A DNA stretch of 42,324 nucleotides from Leucobacter sp. UBA1945 (lineage in GTDB: Bacteria; Actinomycetota; Actinomycetes; Actinomycetales; Microbacteriaceae). The notes beneath the pieces are model-generated. The model worked only from the letters and a program-made list of their open reading frames with translations. It was not told where the DNA came from and did not search any database. The translations under genes were made by a program, and so were the position numbers. Positions 33,800 through 42,238 of the stretch are shown here, piece after piece. Where the stretch lies: positions 1-42,324 of the forward strand of contig DDEV01000030.1 in NCBI GenBank assembly GCA_002336855.1. The letters are read 5' to 3'. Positions within the stretch are counted from its first letter, which is position 1. Every line of letters begins with the position of its first letter.

Positions 33800-35131
33800 G
33801 TGGCAGCTTTGCAACTTGGTGTGAGCGTCTCGCAGAGAGAAATCGTCGCCGTACACATTCACCAGGATGGTGACGTAAGGCAGTTTCGGGAACCCGTTCG
33901 TGGCAGTTCGATCCCTGGGGCGGTTGCGAGCATGTTTTCAAGAGTTCATTCGCTTCTCGAGGAGCTGGCCACAGGCGTCAGTTCCGTGACCTTCGACGTC
34001 AGCGAGACCCTCGGCTATGACGACCCGCCGACAGTTGTTGCAGTGCGGCTTTTACCGCGCCCGCCTATCGACTCATGGAATAGTTCCGAGCAGGGCTGGG
34101 CCGAGCTCGGGCAGCCACGCATCGTGTATGCCGGTGGCGGACATACCGCGTTAGGCGAAGAGCTCGCACCTCTTGATCTCGATACCCTGACCCGCCTGAT
34201 CGATAACGCCGATCGGAATGTGCGGTATGTGGTAACCAGCGTCGGCTCACTCGTACACCCAGGGCACGAGATAGCCGCAGAACGTCTGCTTTCTGGTCAC
34301 CTGCACACGCTTGCGGTTGAGGGTAGCCATGCGTTTCACAGCAGTTCGTTCGCTGTTCGCGAGAGAACTGCTCTCGCGAACCAAGCGTTACTCCCGAAGG
34401 CCGAAGCTCTTGGAACTGAGCTGGCGCTTGTATCTGGTCAAGTGTTTCCCAAGGCGCGACTCTATGTAGCCACAAGTGATGGTGGCAAAGTTCCACTCTC
34501 TCGCCTCGCGGTAGCTCCGGTGCACTCTTTGCTTTCAGGCCATGCGGCGGAACTAATCGGGGCAGCGGCGCTTTGCAATAAAGATGAGGGACAAATCGTT
34601 ATTGCACAAGCAGAGAGTCTCTACACTGGCGAAATGCTAAATGGAGTGCCCGCAGTCATTCCGTACGCCCCCGTTTCTCCGGTCGGAAGGCTGGCAACTC
34701 AAACTGCGAATATTCGTCCGGTGAACCCTCAAGCACTTGCGGGCAGAATGCAAGGCCCGGCATGGTCTCAATCCCCACCTGCACTCGTGTTGGAAGAGGG
34801 AGCCGTTCTGCCCGACACACTACGGGCCCTTGCCCGCCAGTCCACCCCGATCCATCTGAGGACGCTTGGCGCAGCCTGCGCGTCTCACACCGAGTGGGTT
34901 AACCGTTTCATCCGCATTGCGAATGCGGATGAAATGCAGGCACAGCTCGCCGAGGGAGAGACACGGGTACACGCCCGGCTCGTCGCTGCAGGCGCAAGCC
35001 CCTCGCAGACCCGCATCGTTGAGTCCCGCCTAGCAGCTACCGCCTACGAAACGCCGAACGTGGTGGCTGTTCGAGTGCGCGGTGTCGCAGGCGTTCGACC
35101 TGCGCTGCGTGATGTGGTGGTGGATTCATGA
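33800..35131 (+). CDS. Degenerate HyuA-like protein without nucleotide-binding motifs
   Basis: A 443-residue protein that aligns by eye with HyuA but lacks its C-terminal domain. Shared blocks: HPGHEIAAERLL (HyuA NPGHELRMREIL), RERTALANQALLPK (HyuA YERTSTAVLDAYIKP), and SDGGKVPLSRLAVAPVHSLL followed by SGHAAELIGAAAL (HyuA SGGGAMTATAAREQPVNLIL, SGPAGGVVGAAAF). The first phosphate motif IDVGGTFTD is replaced by VSVSQREIV and the second, DMGGTS, by IAQAES. It therefore should not hydrolyse ATP like HyuA. The gene is not a decaying pseudogene: it is full-length, has no internal stop and is coupled by ATGA to the next gene. The best guess is a sensor or assembly partner in the trio. Start is GTG with a weak ribosome site. 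Confidence 0.75.
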   Translation: MAALQLGVSVSQREIVAVHIHQDGDVRQFREPVRGSSIPGAVASMFSRVHSLLEELATGVSSVTFDVSETLGYDDPPTVVAVRLLPRPPIDSWNSSEQGWAELGQPRIVYAGGGHTALGEELAPLDLDTLTRLIDNADRNVRYVVTSVGSLVHPGHEIAAERLLSGHLHTLAVEGSHAFHSSSFAVRERTALANQALLPKAEALGTELALVSGQVFPKARLYVATSDGGKVPLSRLAVAPVHSLLSGHAAELIGAAALCNKDEGQIVIAQAESLYTGEMLNGVPAVIPYAPVSPVGRLATQTANIRPVNPQALAGRMQGPAWSQSPPALVLEEGAVLPDTLRALARQSTPIHLRTLGAACASHTEWVNRFIRIANADEMQAQLAEGETRVHARLVAAGASPSQTRIVESRLAATAYETPNVVAVRVRGVAGVRPALRDVVVDS

Positions 35132-36213
35132 GATTGAGCGAACAGGACATTCGTGACATTTGTGCAGGCGCTCTTTTTCTCGCTTGCTCCGTCGACCCTA
35201 TCTGGTGCATTGAGCAAGCTGATCGCACGACGCAATACATGGGCGCCAACCGCACTTCTGCCGAACTCGTGCAAGCGACCGACCTCAATCATGAGGACCT
35301 CGTAGTGACGATTGGTTTCGTTAACAACGGCTTGCCACTCTCTGATTTGCGGCCAGCCGGGGACGAATTCTTGCGTAGCCTTGAAGTACTAGAAAGAGAG
35401 TTGGGCCGGCCGGCAAGGGGCCTCCTTCCACTGGCGGGTGCAAACGTAAACTCCCTAGTACCGATGCTCGCGGGAATGCAATTGGGCATTCCCGTTGTCG
35501 ACGCGGATCCTCAGGGCAGGGTCTTTCCGCTACTACATCAAACGGTGTTCACACTGAGCGGTCTCGCGGCTGGTCCGGTCGCTGCAACCGGACCAGTAGG
35601 CGAATCAGCGCTCATTCACGTCACCGAGCCACACCGAGCCGAACGGCTGGTACGATCTCTCGCGGCGGAATTTGGCGGCTGGTCGGCAACTGCGCTGTAC
35701 CCGATGTCTGCTGCGCAAGTTCAACAGCACGCCCTGCTCGGAAGCGTCTCTCGCCTCTTGCGAATCGGCAAGATCTTGAATTCCGACGACGCTACCTCGG
35801 CAAAGCACGACTCGCTCAGACAGATAGCGGGCGTGCGAAAGATCATACGTGCGCGCGTGCTGGACGTCGCTGGGCTTTCACGCCCCTCCCCGCCGGGCCA
35901 GCCTGATCGACCTTCGAGCGTGGTGCTCATCGACGAGGACCACGGACACATCGTACAACTCGAAATCCAGAACGAGCTACTCATGGTGCTCGTTGACGGG
36001 GTGATCGAGTCTGTCATGCCAGATATCATCACGATGCTCAATCCAGAGGATGCAAGCGTGGCGAGTTTCGAGGATCTCTGGGTCGGCAACATGCTCGACA
36101 TCGTGATTCTTGCCGGGGCAGACCGCTGGTACACGCCAGAGGGCCTCAGATTGGCAGTGCCCGAGGAGAACAATATGCTCCTTCGGGGGCGCTGGCGAGG
36201 GAATAACAAATGA
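35128..36213 (+). CDS. DUF917-family protein
   Basis: A 361-residue protein I recognise as DUF917: the block VVTIGFVNNGLPLSD (about residues 60-74), then LPLAGANVNSLVPMLAGMQL and GIPVVDADPQGRVFPLLHQ (about 123-141), and the C-terminal part rich in beta-strands ending NMLDIVILAGADRWYTPEG. DUF917 genes commonly accompany hydantoinase and permease genes; their biochemical role is not established to my knowledge. The N terminus here, with ACSVDPIWC, lacks the glycine-rich GGGGDP pattern I associate with typical members. Both ends overlap neighbours by four bases, so the trio is translationally coupled. Confidence 0.78.
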   Translation: MRLSEQDIRDICAGALFLACSVDPIWCIEQADRTTQYMGANRTSAELVQATDLNHEDLVVTIGFVNNGLPLSDLRPAGDEFLRSLEVLERELGRPARGLLPLAGANVNSLVPMLAGMQLGIPVVDADPQGRVFPLLHQTVFTLSGLAAGPVAATGPVGESALIHVTEPHRAERLVRSLAAEFGGWSATALYPMSAAQVQQHALLGSVSRLLRIGKILNSDDATSAKHDSLRQIAGVRKIIRARVLDVAGLSRPSPPGQPDRPSSVVLIDEDHGHIVQLEIQNELLMVLVDGVIESVMPDIITMLNPEDASVASFEDLWVGNMLDIVILAGADRWYTPEGLRLAVPEENNMLLRGRWRGNNK

Positions 36214-37673
36214 GTCGTTTGAATGTCGCAGCAAGCCTGAGCGAGCTTGCGGGTTCCTTGGCACCCGGGGACCTCACACCGTTGCACACCGCCGCAGAGC
36301 TCGACACTGTGCGCGAGCTGGTCGTTATCACGGATATCGAAGAGATCACCGCCGTTGGGCCAGACACGCTCATCCTACTTGCCGAAGGCGTCGCTCGCGG
36401 CGGATGGGTGATCTCGGCAGCGCTGCGGTACGCATGGGAACGACGAGCGTGCGCTCTCGTAGTACCCGAGCAGGCCTTCACCGACGCAGTGATCGAGCTA
36501 GCCAAACAGCTCTCCGTGTCCCTGTTCACCAGCGGGCGGCAGATCATCCCACTCTCAATTGACCTCGCGGTAGGCATAGGCATGGCGCGCGCGCGGGCGG
36601 CCTCAAAAGTTCGAGCTTTTGCAGAGGCCGCTTCAAGCATCGAAGACCTCGATGGCGTACTTCAGCTAATCATCTCGCAGCTCGAGGCGGGCTCGCTGCA
36701 TCTCGAGACAGGTAGCTCGATCGCGTCAACTGTTGTAGCGAAGCAGGGCAAGGGCGACAGAACGCCTGACAACTTGGTGCCTGTGACCGTGCCGGTCTCG
36801 CCGGTCAAGGCGAGTCTCGACCGACTGGTCGCCTCCGTGCTGCCCCACGAGCGAGAGCAAGCAGAACAGTTGCTCATGGCCGCAGCACCCACTGTCCGAG
36901 CGATCCTCGCCGACACGAGACTCTCTTCCCTTCGCGCTTCGCTCCCGCTTATCTCGGCAGTCACCCTCACGGCCGTGTCACCGCAACACGAACTCGACGA
37001 ACCTCAAATGCGCCCGTCCTCAGGAATCGGCTGGCCATTGAAAGGTAGCTACCGCGCAATCTGCCTGATCGGGAAAGACATCGAACGACTCGCGAGCACA
37101 GTGCAAGGCAGCTGGATCAATGCGTTCGGAGATATCCCACTCGCCATGTTCGAAGAAGGCTGGTTCGCTATTCTGCAGGCACCGCAGCAAAAGAACCGAA
37201 AACACGCAGACGAGTGGGTGACCACCCGTCTCCAGAAGCTCGCCGCTCTCGGCCTGAGGGTCGGAGTATCGCAGGCGCACGAGGGGGAGCAACACTCGGC
37301 CGCTTCGGTGCGCGAAGCCTGGCTCGCGGCCCGTGTAGCCACAGGTAGCCCTGCAGTGCTCAGTTTCAATGCGATCGAAGATGCGTTGCTGCCCCGTCTC
37401 ATGCCCGAGTCTCTCGCAGCTCAGTTACTCTCTTCCCTCTATCCGGAGTTCGCAAACGATGCTTCCGCCCACGATCTCTCCAGAACCGTCCGCACCTATT
37501 TCGACTGCCAGGGTTCTATCACCGTAGCCGCAGCAAAGCTGGGCGTGCATCGAAATACGCTACAGCAACGTTTGCGCCGGGCGTCGGAGTTAGGGTTGCC
37601 GCTTGACGACCCGGGCCGGACGCTGGCACTGCACTTACTGTTGGCAGCTGTAGCCGAGACCAAGCCAACCTAA
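36210..37673 (+). CDS. PucR/CdaR-family transcriptional regulator
   Basis: A 487-residue regulator. The N-terminal PucR-type domain spans about residues 30-125 (VVITDIEEITAVGPDTLILL, later ACALVVPEQAFTDAVIELAK). The C-terminal helix-turn-helix of the HTH_30 type is at about 440-470 (DCQGSITVAAAKLGVHRNT, then LQQRLRRASELGL). Such regulators usually activate catabolic operons for purines, sugars acids or amino acids. It is the third gene of the trio and should control the divergent importer-hyuAB run through a dyad at 33691-33715. Coupling to a HyuA-like and a DUF917 protein is unusual and may mean these two form part of its sensor. Confidence 0.88.
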   Translation: MSRLNVAASLSELAGSLAPGDLTPLHTAAELDTVRELVVITDIEEITAVGPDTLILLAEGVARGGWVISAALRYAWERRACALVVPEQAFTDAVIELAKQLSVSLFTSGRQIIPLSIDLAVGIGMARARAASKVRAFAEAASSIEDLDGVLQLIISQLEAGSLHLETGSSIASTVVAKQGKGDRTPDNLVPVTVPVSPVKASLDRLVASVLPHEREQAEQLLMAAAPTVRAILADTRLSSLRASLPLISAVTLTAVSPQHELDEPQMRPSSGIGWPLKGSYRAICLIGKDIERLASTVQGSWINAFGDIPLAMFEEGWFAILQAPQQKNRKHADEWVTTRLQKLAALGLRVGVSQAHEGEQHSAASVREAWLAARVATGSPAVLSFNAIEDALLPRLMPESLAAQLLSSLYPEFANDASAHDLSRTVRTYFDCQGSITVAAAKLGVHRNTLQQRLRRASELGLPLDDPGRTLALHLLLAAVAETKPT

Positions 37674-37873
37674 GACATTTTCCGGCAAGTATTTATTCAC
37701 GCCCATTTCGCTGAAGTTATGCGTAAAAACCGTCGACGTTCACGCATTTGCACACTTCCATTCGGCGAGAACATGCAAGATGCAGCAAGCCCTATTTGAA
37801 GTCAAGCTAAATTTATCGAACGCGGCTCACCGAGTCGCGCATCACACAAAGAAGTGCACTGCAGCGAGGACAC
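37674..37873. other. AT-rich intergenic region before the racemase/binding-protein pair
   Basis: About 200 bases without a gene, distinctly AT-rich. It should hold the promoter of the downstream pair. ATGCGT (37719-37724) and ACGCAT (37742-37747) form a loose inverted repeat. No terminator for the pucR gene is obvious. Confidence 0.4.
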
Positions 37874-38647
37874 ATGACGAAAATACTTTGGATCAACCCT
37901 CTTGGCACACAAGAGTTCGACGCGCCAATATCAGAGGCGCTCGCTCATGAGAGCGACGCGCAGATCGACATAGCGTCGCTAAGTCCGGGGCCAGTAAATC
38001 TAGACCCCAATTCTTCGGCAACCGTAATGGGGCACGAAACTCTACGCGTTATTCGGTGGGCAGAACAAGAGGGCTACGATGCCGCGGTGATCAGCTGCTT
38101 CTACGACCCCTATCTACGCGCCGCGCGCGAAATCACGAACCGACTCGTGGTGGTCGCCCCCGCCGAGTCGTCGTTGCGCATCGCTTCAACGCTCGGCGAC
38201 AGCTACTCCATTCTCGTCGGAAGCCGTAAGAACATTCCAGAAATGCACGAGAACGTAGTTCGGTATGGCCATGAGAACAAACTGGCATCATTTCGAACAC
38301 TCGATATCTCTGTCAATGATTACCAATCGAACCTTAACTTCACGACAAAACGCATACGCGAAGAGGCTCGCGCCGCTGTCGAGCAGGATCGAGCTGATGT
38401 CGTCGTGCTCGGTTGCACGGCACAGTTCGGGGTTTATCGAGAGATTCAGCAGGAACTCGAGGTGCCGGTGATCGACTCGGCCGTGGCTGCGCTTCTCTAC
38501 GCAGAAATGCTTGTGTCCGCGAGAGATCGACACTCTTGGTCTGTCAGCGAGGCGAGCGGCTACCGAGCACCCGATCGAGCAGATCTCGATCGGTGGATCC
38601 CCGCACAAAAACCGGCCCACTTGATCACTCGAAAGACAGGAAACTAA
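37874..38647 (+). CDS. Asp/Glu/hydantoin racemase family protein
   Basis: A 257-residue racemase of the hydantoin racemase (HyuE) type. The N-terminal ILWINPLGT is the family start; the two catalytic cysteines are Cys75 in ISCFYDP and Cys181 in LGCTAQFG. It would invert the chiral centre of a 5-substituted hydantoin or a related compound so that both enantiomers can be hydrolysed. It lies three bases before an orphan binding-protein gene, in the same unit, and in the same region as the second HyuA/HyuB pair. Amino acid racemase or maleate isomerase activity is possible because the family is broad. The ATG is the first of the conserved frame. Confidence 0.88.
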   Translation: MTKILWINPLGTQEFDAPISEALAHESDAQIDIASLSPGPVNLDPNSSATVMGHETLRVIRWAEQEGYDAAVISCFYDPYLRAAREITNRLVVVAPAESSLRIASTLGDSYSILVGSRKNIPEMHENVVRYGHENKLASFRTLDISVNDYQSNLNFTTKRIREEARAAVEQDRADVVVLGCTAQFGVYREIQQELEVPVIDSAVAALLYAEMLVSARDRHSWSVSEASGYRAPDRADLDRWIPAQKPAHLITRKTGN

Positions 38648-38650
38648 GAC

Positions 38651-39664
38651 ATGAAAAGGCCCGCTTTGACATTCGCCGCCATTACGGCAACCACACTACT
38701 GCTCGCCGGATGCGCGAGCGGTGAGACTGCGAGCAATTCCGACGGATCTGGCGATTCGAAGAACGTTGCTGTGCTTCTCGCCTCGACACAGAACTCTTAC
38801 AATCAGGCGGTACTCTCCGGGGTTGAAGCAGCCGCAAAAGAAGCTGGCGTGAGCATTAAGGTCTTTGACGGTCAGTTCGACCCGAATACGCAGCTCTCTC
38901 AGCTCGAGAACCTACAGGCCAGCCAGTTCGACGGGGTGTTGATCCTGCCGAACGATGGAGTGAGCCTAGCCTCGGCATTTCCGCTCGCACACGATCTCCC
39001 GGTAGTCACGATCACCAATCCGATCGGCCCAGACATTCTCGAGATGACGCCGCAGACCGACGGAGTCATCTCAACTGTCGGCATTTCCCCGGAGAAAATC
39101 GGCAAGACTCAAGCCGAGGATGTCGTCAAATATTGCGAGGATCGCGACCCCTGCAAGGTATTGCAGATCGCAGGATTCACAACGGCTCCGCTCGATGTTG
39201 CCGTGATGGCCGCATATGAAGAGGTGCTAAGTTCGCATAAAAACATCCAAGTAGTCGCCACTGTCGAGGGCGGCTACGACCGCGATCAGTCCCTGACCGC
39301 AGTCACGAACGCTTTGCAGGCGAACCCAGATATTGACGCGTTCCTCTCTATCGCAGATCAGCAAACCTCAGGCATTGAGGTCGCGCTTGATGCGGCGGGC
39401 ATTGACCCCTCGACCCGCTACCTCACTGGCACCGGAGGTACCGACGAGGCGATAGAGGGTATTCGATCAGGCGCCTGGAAGAGCACGTATGCAGCGTTCC
39501 CTGTTCAGCGCGGCGCAGCGGCACTCACGCAAATACTCAACGCGTTGAACGGTGAACCTGTCGAAGCAGTCGTCGATGCAGACACGCTCGGGGATGTTCC
39601 TGCGTGGATCACCAGCGACGTACTCAAGGCAAATCCAGAATTCAAGAGCGACTGGAAGGGTTGA
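38651..39664 (+). CDS. RbsB-type solute-binding lipoprotein, orphan paralogue
   Basis: A 337-residue lipoprotein (lipobox LAGC, Cys21) of the sugar-binding Peripla_BP_4 family. It is a clear paralogue of the binding protein at 32209-33234: the start NSYNQAVLSGVEAA, the pair of cysteines in YCEDRDPCKVL, and TNPIGPDILEMTPQTDG all have counterparts there. No ATPase or permease gene accompanies it, so it probably works with the RbsA/RbsC-like importer five kilobases away, or serves another transporter elsewhere. It is linked to the racemase gene three bases upstream. Confidence 0.88.
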   Translation: MKRPALTFAAITATTLLLAGCASGETASNSDGSGDSKNVAVLLASTQNSYNQAVLSGVEAAAKEAGVSIKVFDGQFDPNTQLSQLENLQASQFDGVLILPNDGVSLASAFPLAHDLPVVTITNPIGPDILEMTPQTDGVISTVGISPEKIGKTQAEDVVKYCEDRDPCKVLQIAGFTTAPLDVAVMAAYEEVLSSHKNIQVVATVEGGYDRDQSLTAVTNALQANPDIDAFLSIADQQTSGIEVALDAAGIDPSTRYLTGTGGTDEAIEGIRSGAWKSTYAAFPVQRGAAALTQILNALNGEPVEAVVDADTLGDVPAWITSDVLKANPEFKSDWKG

Positions 39665-40157
39665 TCATTTTCAGAAAGGTATGCGCTTCGAACCAAGGCT
39701 GAGGCTCGTCGACTGCTATACCCCAGGTGATGTCGAGGAGGTGTCTGCCTCAGGTGTTGCTGATCCGCCCGCCGTCTTCGGGCTCGAGAAGCTCAACCAC
39801 CTGCGGCAACACCGAGACTTACTGCACACGGCGCTACTGCTCGACCCGAGGGGTTCAGCAGCGGCGCCGTGTGCTACTGAATTGCGGATGAGGCGTGGAT
39901 TAGCAGACCCGCAAGGGCATGGTTTCAAACACCGACCTCGTCGGTCATTGGCACACCGCCGGCGACATCTAGCTCGATTTCAGCGCCGGAAACCTCTCCT
40001 AACTCAAAGCTCACTCATCTCACGCGAGATGGGCTCCCCTTTCTGCACAACGCATGCTAGGCTGTGCAATGTCACACATTATCAATGACGATCCTGTCTT
40101 CCGACAGACCGAACACCCTGCTGCCGAGAAGACAGCACATACCGAAAGGACCACCAA
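39665..40157. other. 493-base gap without a recognised gene
   Basis: Short frames exist on both strands but none has a ribosome site or a family I recognise; codon use is uneven. It looks like decayed coding sequence, forming the right edge of the less GC-rich region. The last 120 bases hold the promoter region of the DapA-type gene, with TGCACA (40044-40049) and TGTGCA (40063-40068) as an inverted repeat. Confidence 0.5.
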
Positions 40158-41063
40158 ATGACTGAGAAGAAGCCCTGGCACGGCGTCATCGTAGCCACCG
40201 CACTCCCCTTCAATGACGACCTCTCGGTCGACTACGATTCGTTCGCGAAGCACGTTGCGTGGCTCGCAGACAACGGCTGCGACGGCGTAGCCCCCAACGG
40301 CTCGCTCGGCGAGTACCAGAACCTCAGCGACGTCGAGCGCGCCAAGGTTATCGAAGTTGCCTGCGAGGCAGCTCCCGCAGGCTTCAACGTCATGGCAGGC
40401 GTCGGCGCCTACGGTGCACGTCAGTCGGCACACTGGGCCGAGCAGGCTGCGAACGCTGGCGCAACGAGCGTCATGCTGCTGCCCCCGAACATTCACCGCT
40501 CGAACCACGAGCAGGTCAAGCACCACTACGCGACCGTCGCCTCGGTGGGCCTGCCGGTCGTCGGCTACAACAACCCGATCGACACCAAGGTCGACCTGGT
40601 TCCCGAGCTGATCGCTGACATCTTCAACGCCGGCAACATGGTCGGTGTCAAGGAGTTCTCGGGTGATCCTCGTCGTATCTACGAGATCAAGGAACTCGTT
40701 CCTGACATCGACATTCTCATCGGCACCGACGACACCGTGCTCGAGGTCGGCCTCGCCGGCGCTGTGGGCTGGGTTTCGGGCTACCCCAACTGCATCCCCC
40801 AGAGCTGCATCGAGCTGTTCAACCTCTGCACCTCGGGCAACGTGCAAGACCTCGTGCGCGCGCAGGAGATCTACCGCGACCTGCACTCGCTGCTGCGCTG
40901 GGATTCGAAGACCGAGTTCGTCGAGGCAATCAAGATCTCGATGGACGTGCTCGGCCTCAAGGGCGGCGCGTGCCGCCCGCCGCGCAACGGCCTGCCCCAG
41001 GCGACCGTTGAGCGTATCATCGCAGATACGAACGCTGCCATCGCTAAGGGTTACGGCAAGTAA
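40158..41063 (+). CDS. DapA/NAL-family lyase (probable hydroxyproline-pathway deaminase)
   Basis: A 301-residue class I aldolase-like protein of the dihydrodipicolinate synthase/N-acetylneuraminate lyase family. The Schiff-base Lys165 is in VGVKEFSGD, Tyr137 in VVGYNNP, and the substrate-carboxylate motif is near 48-52 (GSLGE). The 4-hydroxyproline degradation route includes a DapA-type 1-pyrroline-4-hydroxy-2-carboxylate deaminase, and the next gene is a hydroxyproline epimerase, so this is the most likely role. Other members use dihydrodipicolinate or sialic acid. AAAGGA precedes the ATG by nine bases. A strong stem-loop follows the stop. Confidence 0.85.
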   Translation: MTEKKPWHGVIVATALPFNDDLSVDYDSFAKHVAWLADNGCDGVAPNGSLGEYQNLSDVERAKVIEVACEAAPAGFNVMAGVGAYGARQSAHWAEQAANAGATSVMLLPPNIHRSNHEQVKHHYATVASVGLPVVGYNNPIDTKVDLVPELIADIFNAGNMVGVKEFSGDPRRIYEIKELVPDIDILIGTDDTVLEVGLAGAVGWVSGYPNCIPQSCIELFNLCTSGNVQDLVRAQEIYRDLHSLLRWDSKTEFVEAIKISMDVLGLKGGACRPPRNGLPQATVERIIADTNAAIAKGYGK

Positions 41064-41083
41064 GTAGCGATTCGAAAAGGATC

Positions 41084-41109
41084 GGGGATCGGGCTCGCAC
41101 CCGATCCCC
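41084..41109 (+). terminator. 10-bp stem terminator between the lyase and epimerase genes
   Basis: GGGGATCGGG (41084-41093) pairs perfectly with CCCGATCCCC (41100-41109) around a 6-base loop, followed by a short pyrimidine run. It is 20 bases after the lyase stop, so the epimerase may have its own promoter or depend on read-through. Confidence 0.7.
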
Positions 41110-41155
41110 CTTCCCGTTTCACATTCAGCAGTTCAGGGTTTCAGAAGGGCCGCAC

Positions 41156-42166
41156 ATGCGCACCAAACGCGTCTTTCACGCAGTCGACTCACACACAGAG
41201 GGCATGCCTACCAGGGTGATCACCGGTGGCGTCGGCGTGCTTCCGGGCAACACGATGGCCGAGCGCCGCACCTGGTTCATGGAGAACTCAGACGAACTGC
41301 GCGAGTTGCTCATGTTCGAGCCCCGCGGTCACGCGTCGATGAGCGGCGCCATTCTGCAACCGCCCACCCGTCCCGATTGCGACTGGGGCGTGCTCTACAT
41401 CGAGGTCTCAGGCTGCCTGCCTATGTGCGGCCACGGCACCATCGGCGTCGCAACGGTGCTCGTCGAGACCGGCATGGTCGAGGTCACCGAACCCGTCACC
41501 ACCATTCGCCTCGACACCCCCGCCGGCCTCGTGATCGCCGAGGTGGCGGTCACAGATGGTCACGCCGACAGCGTCACCATCACCAACGTGCCGAGCTTCT
41601 CGGTGCGCCTCGACGCAGAGGTCGAGGTGCCAGGCTTTGGCTCGGTCGCTTACGACCTCGCGTTCGGCGGCAATTTTTACGCGGTCGTCGATCTCGAGAG
41701 CCTCGGTATTGAGTGGCGCGAGGATCGCTCGAACAAAGACGAGCTCATCCGTGCGGGCCTCGCGATCATGGACGCGATCAACGAGGCAGACGAGCCGGTG
41801 CACCCCGAGCGCGATGATATTCGTTCTTGCCACCACGTCTACCTGAAGGCTCCAGGCTCGACCGCCCAGGAGTCGCAGCACGCCATGGCGATCTACCCTG
41901 GCTGGTTCGACCGCAGCCCCTGCGGCACCGGCACCTCGGCCCGCATGGCGCAACTGGCCGCCAAGGGCAAACTGGCGGTGGGCGATGAATTCACCCATGA
42001 ATCCATCATCGGCAGCCTGTTCAAGGGCCGGGTCGAGGCGGCGACCACTGTCGCGGGGCGCCCCGCCATCATCCCCTCGGTCGCGGGTTGGGCGCGGATG
42101 ACCGGCTATAACACCATCTTCATCGACGACCGCGACCCCTTTGCCCATGGCTTCGTCGTGCGCTGA
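41156..42166 (+). CDS. 4-hydroxyproline epimerase (proline racemase family), possibly chimeric
   Basis: A 336-residue protein with both catalytic cysteines: Cys91 in LPMCGHGTIG and Cys256 in FDRSPCGTGTSAR. The N terminus HAVDSHTEGMPTRV is typical of hydroxyproline 2-epimerases, which convert trans-4-hydroxy-L-proline to the cis-D form that enters the DapA-type route upstream. The frame is unbroken, but from about residue 262 (41,940) codon use changes abruptly: Glu GAA, Asp GAT, His CAT and Tyr TAT replace GAG, GAC, CAC and TAC. The last 75 residues may therefore come from another organism. The start follows AAGGG. Confidence 0.82.
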   Translation: MRTKRVFHAVDSHTEGMPTRVITGGVGVLPGNTMAERRTWFMENSDELRELLMFEPRGHASMSGAILQPPTRPDCDWGVLYIEVSGCLPMCGHGTIGVATVLVETGMVEVTEPVTTIRLDTPAGLVIAEVAVTDGHADSVTITNVPSFSVRLDAEVEVPGFGSVAYDLAFGGNFYAVVDLESLGIEWREDRSNKDELIRAGLAIMDAINEADEPVHPERDDIRSCHHVYLKAPGSTAQESQHAMAIYPGWFDRSPCGTGTSARMAQLAAKGKLAVGDEFTHESIIGSLFKGRVEAATTVAGRPAIIPSVAGWARMTGYNTIFIDDRDPFAHGFVVR

Positions 42167-42238
42167 GCTGCGCGTCAACACTTGCCACTGCGGCGGCCCT
42201 GAGGCTCTATCAACGGGCACTGTTCGCGGAGGTGACCC

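Noticed and set aside
39675..40088. Plus-strand open frame in the gap after the orphan binding protein
   Set aside because: No proper ribosome site, no recognised domain and irregular codon use; more likely decayed sequence.
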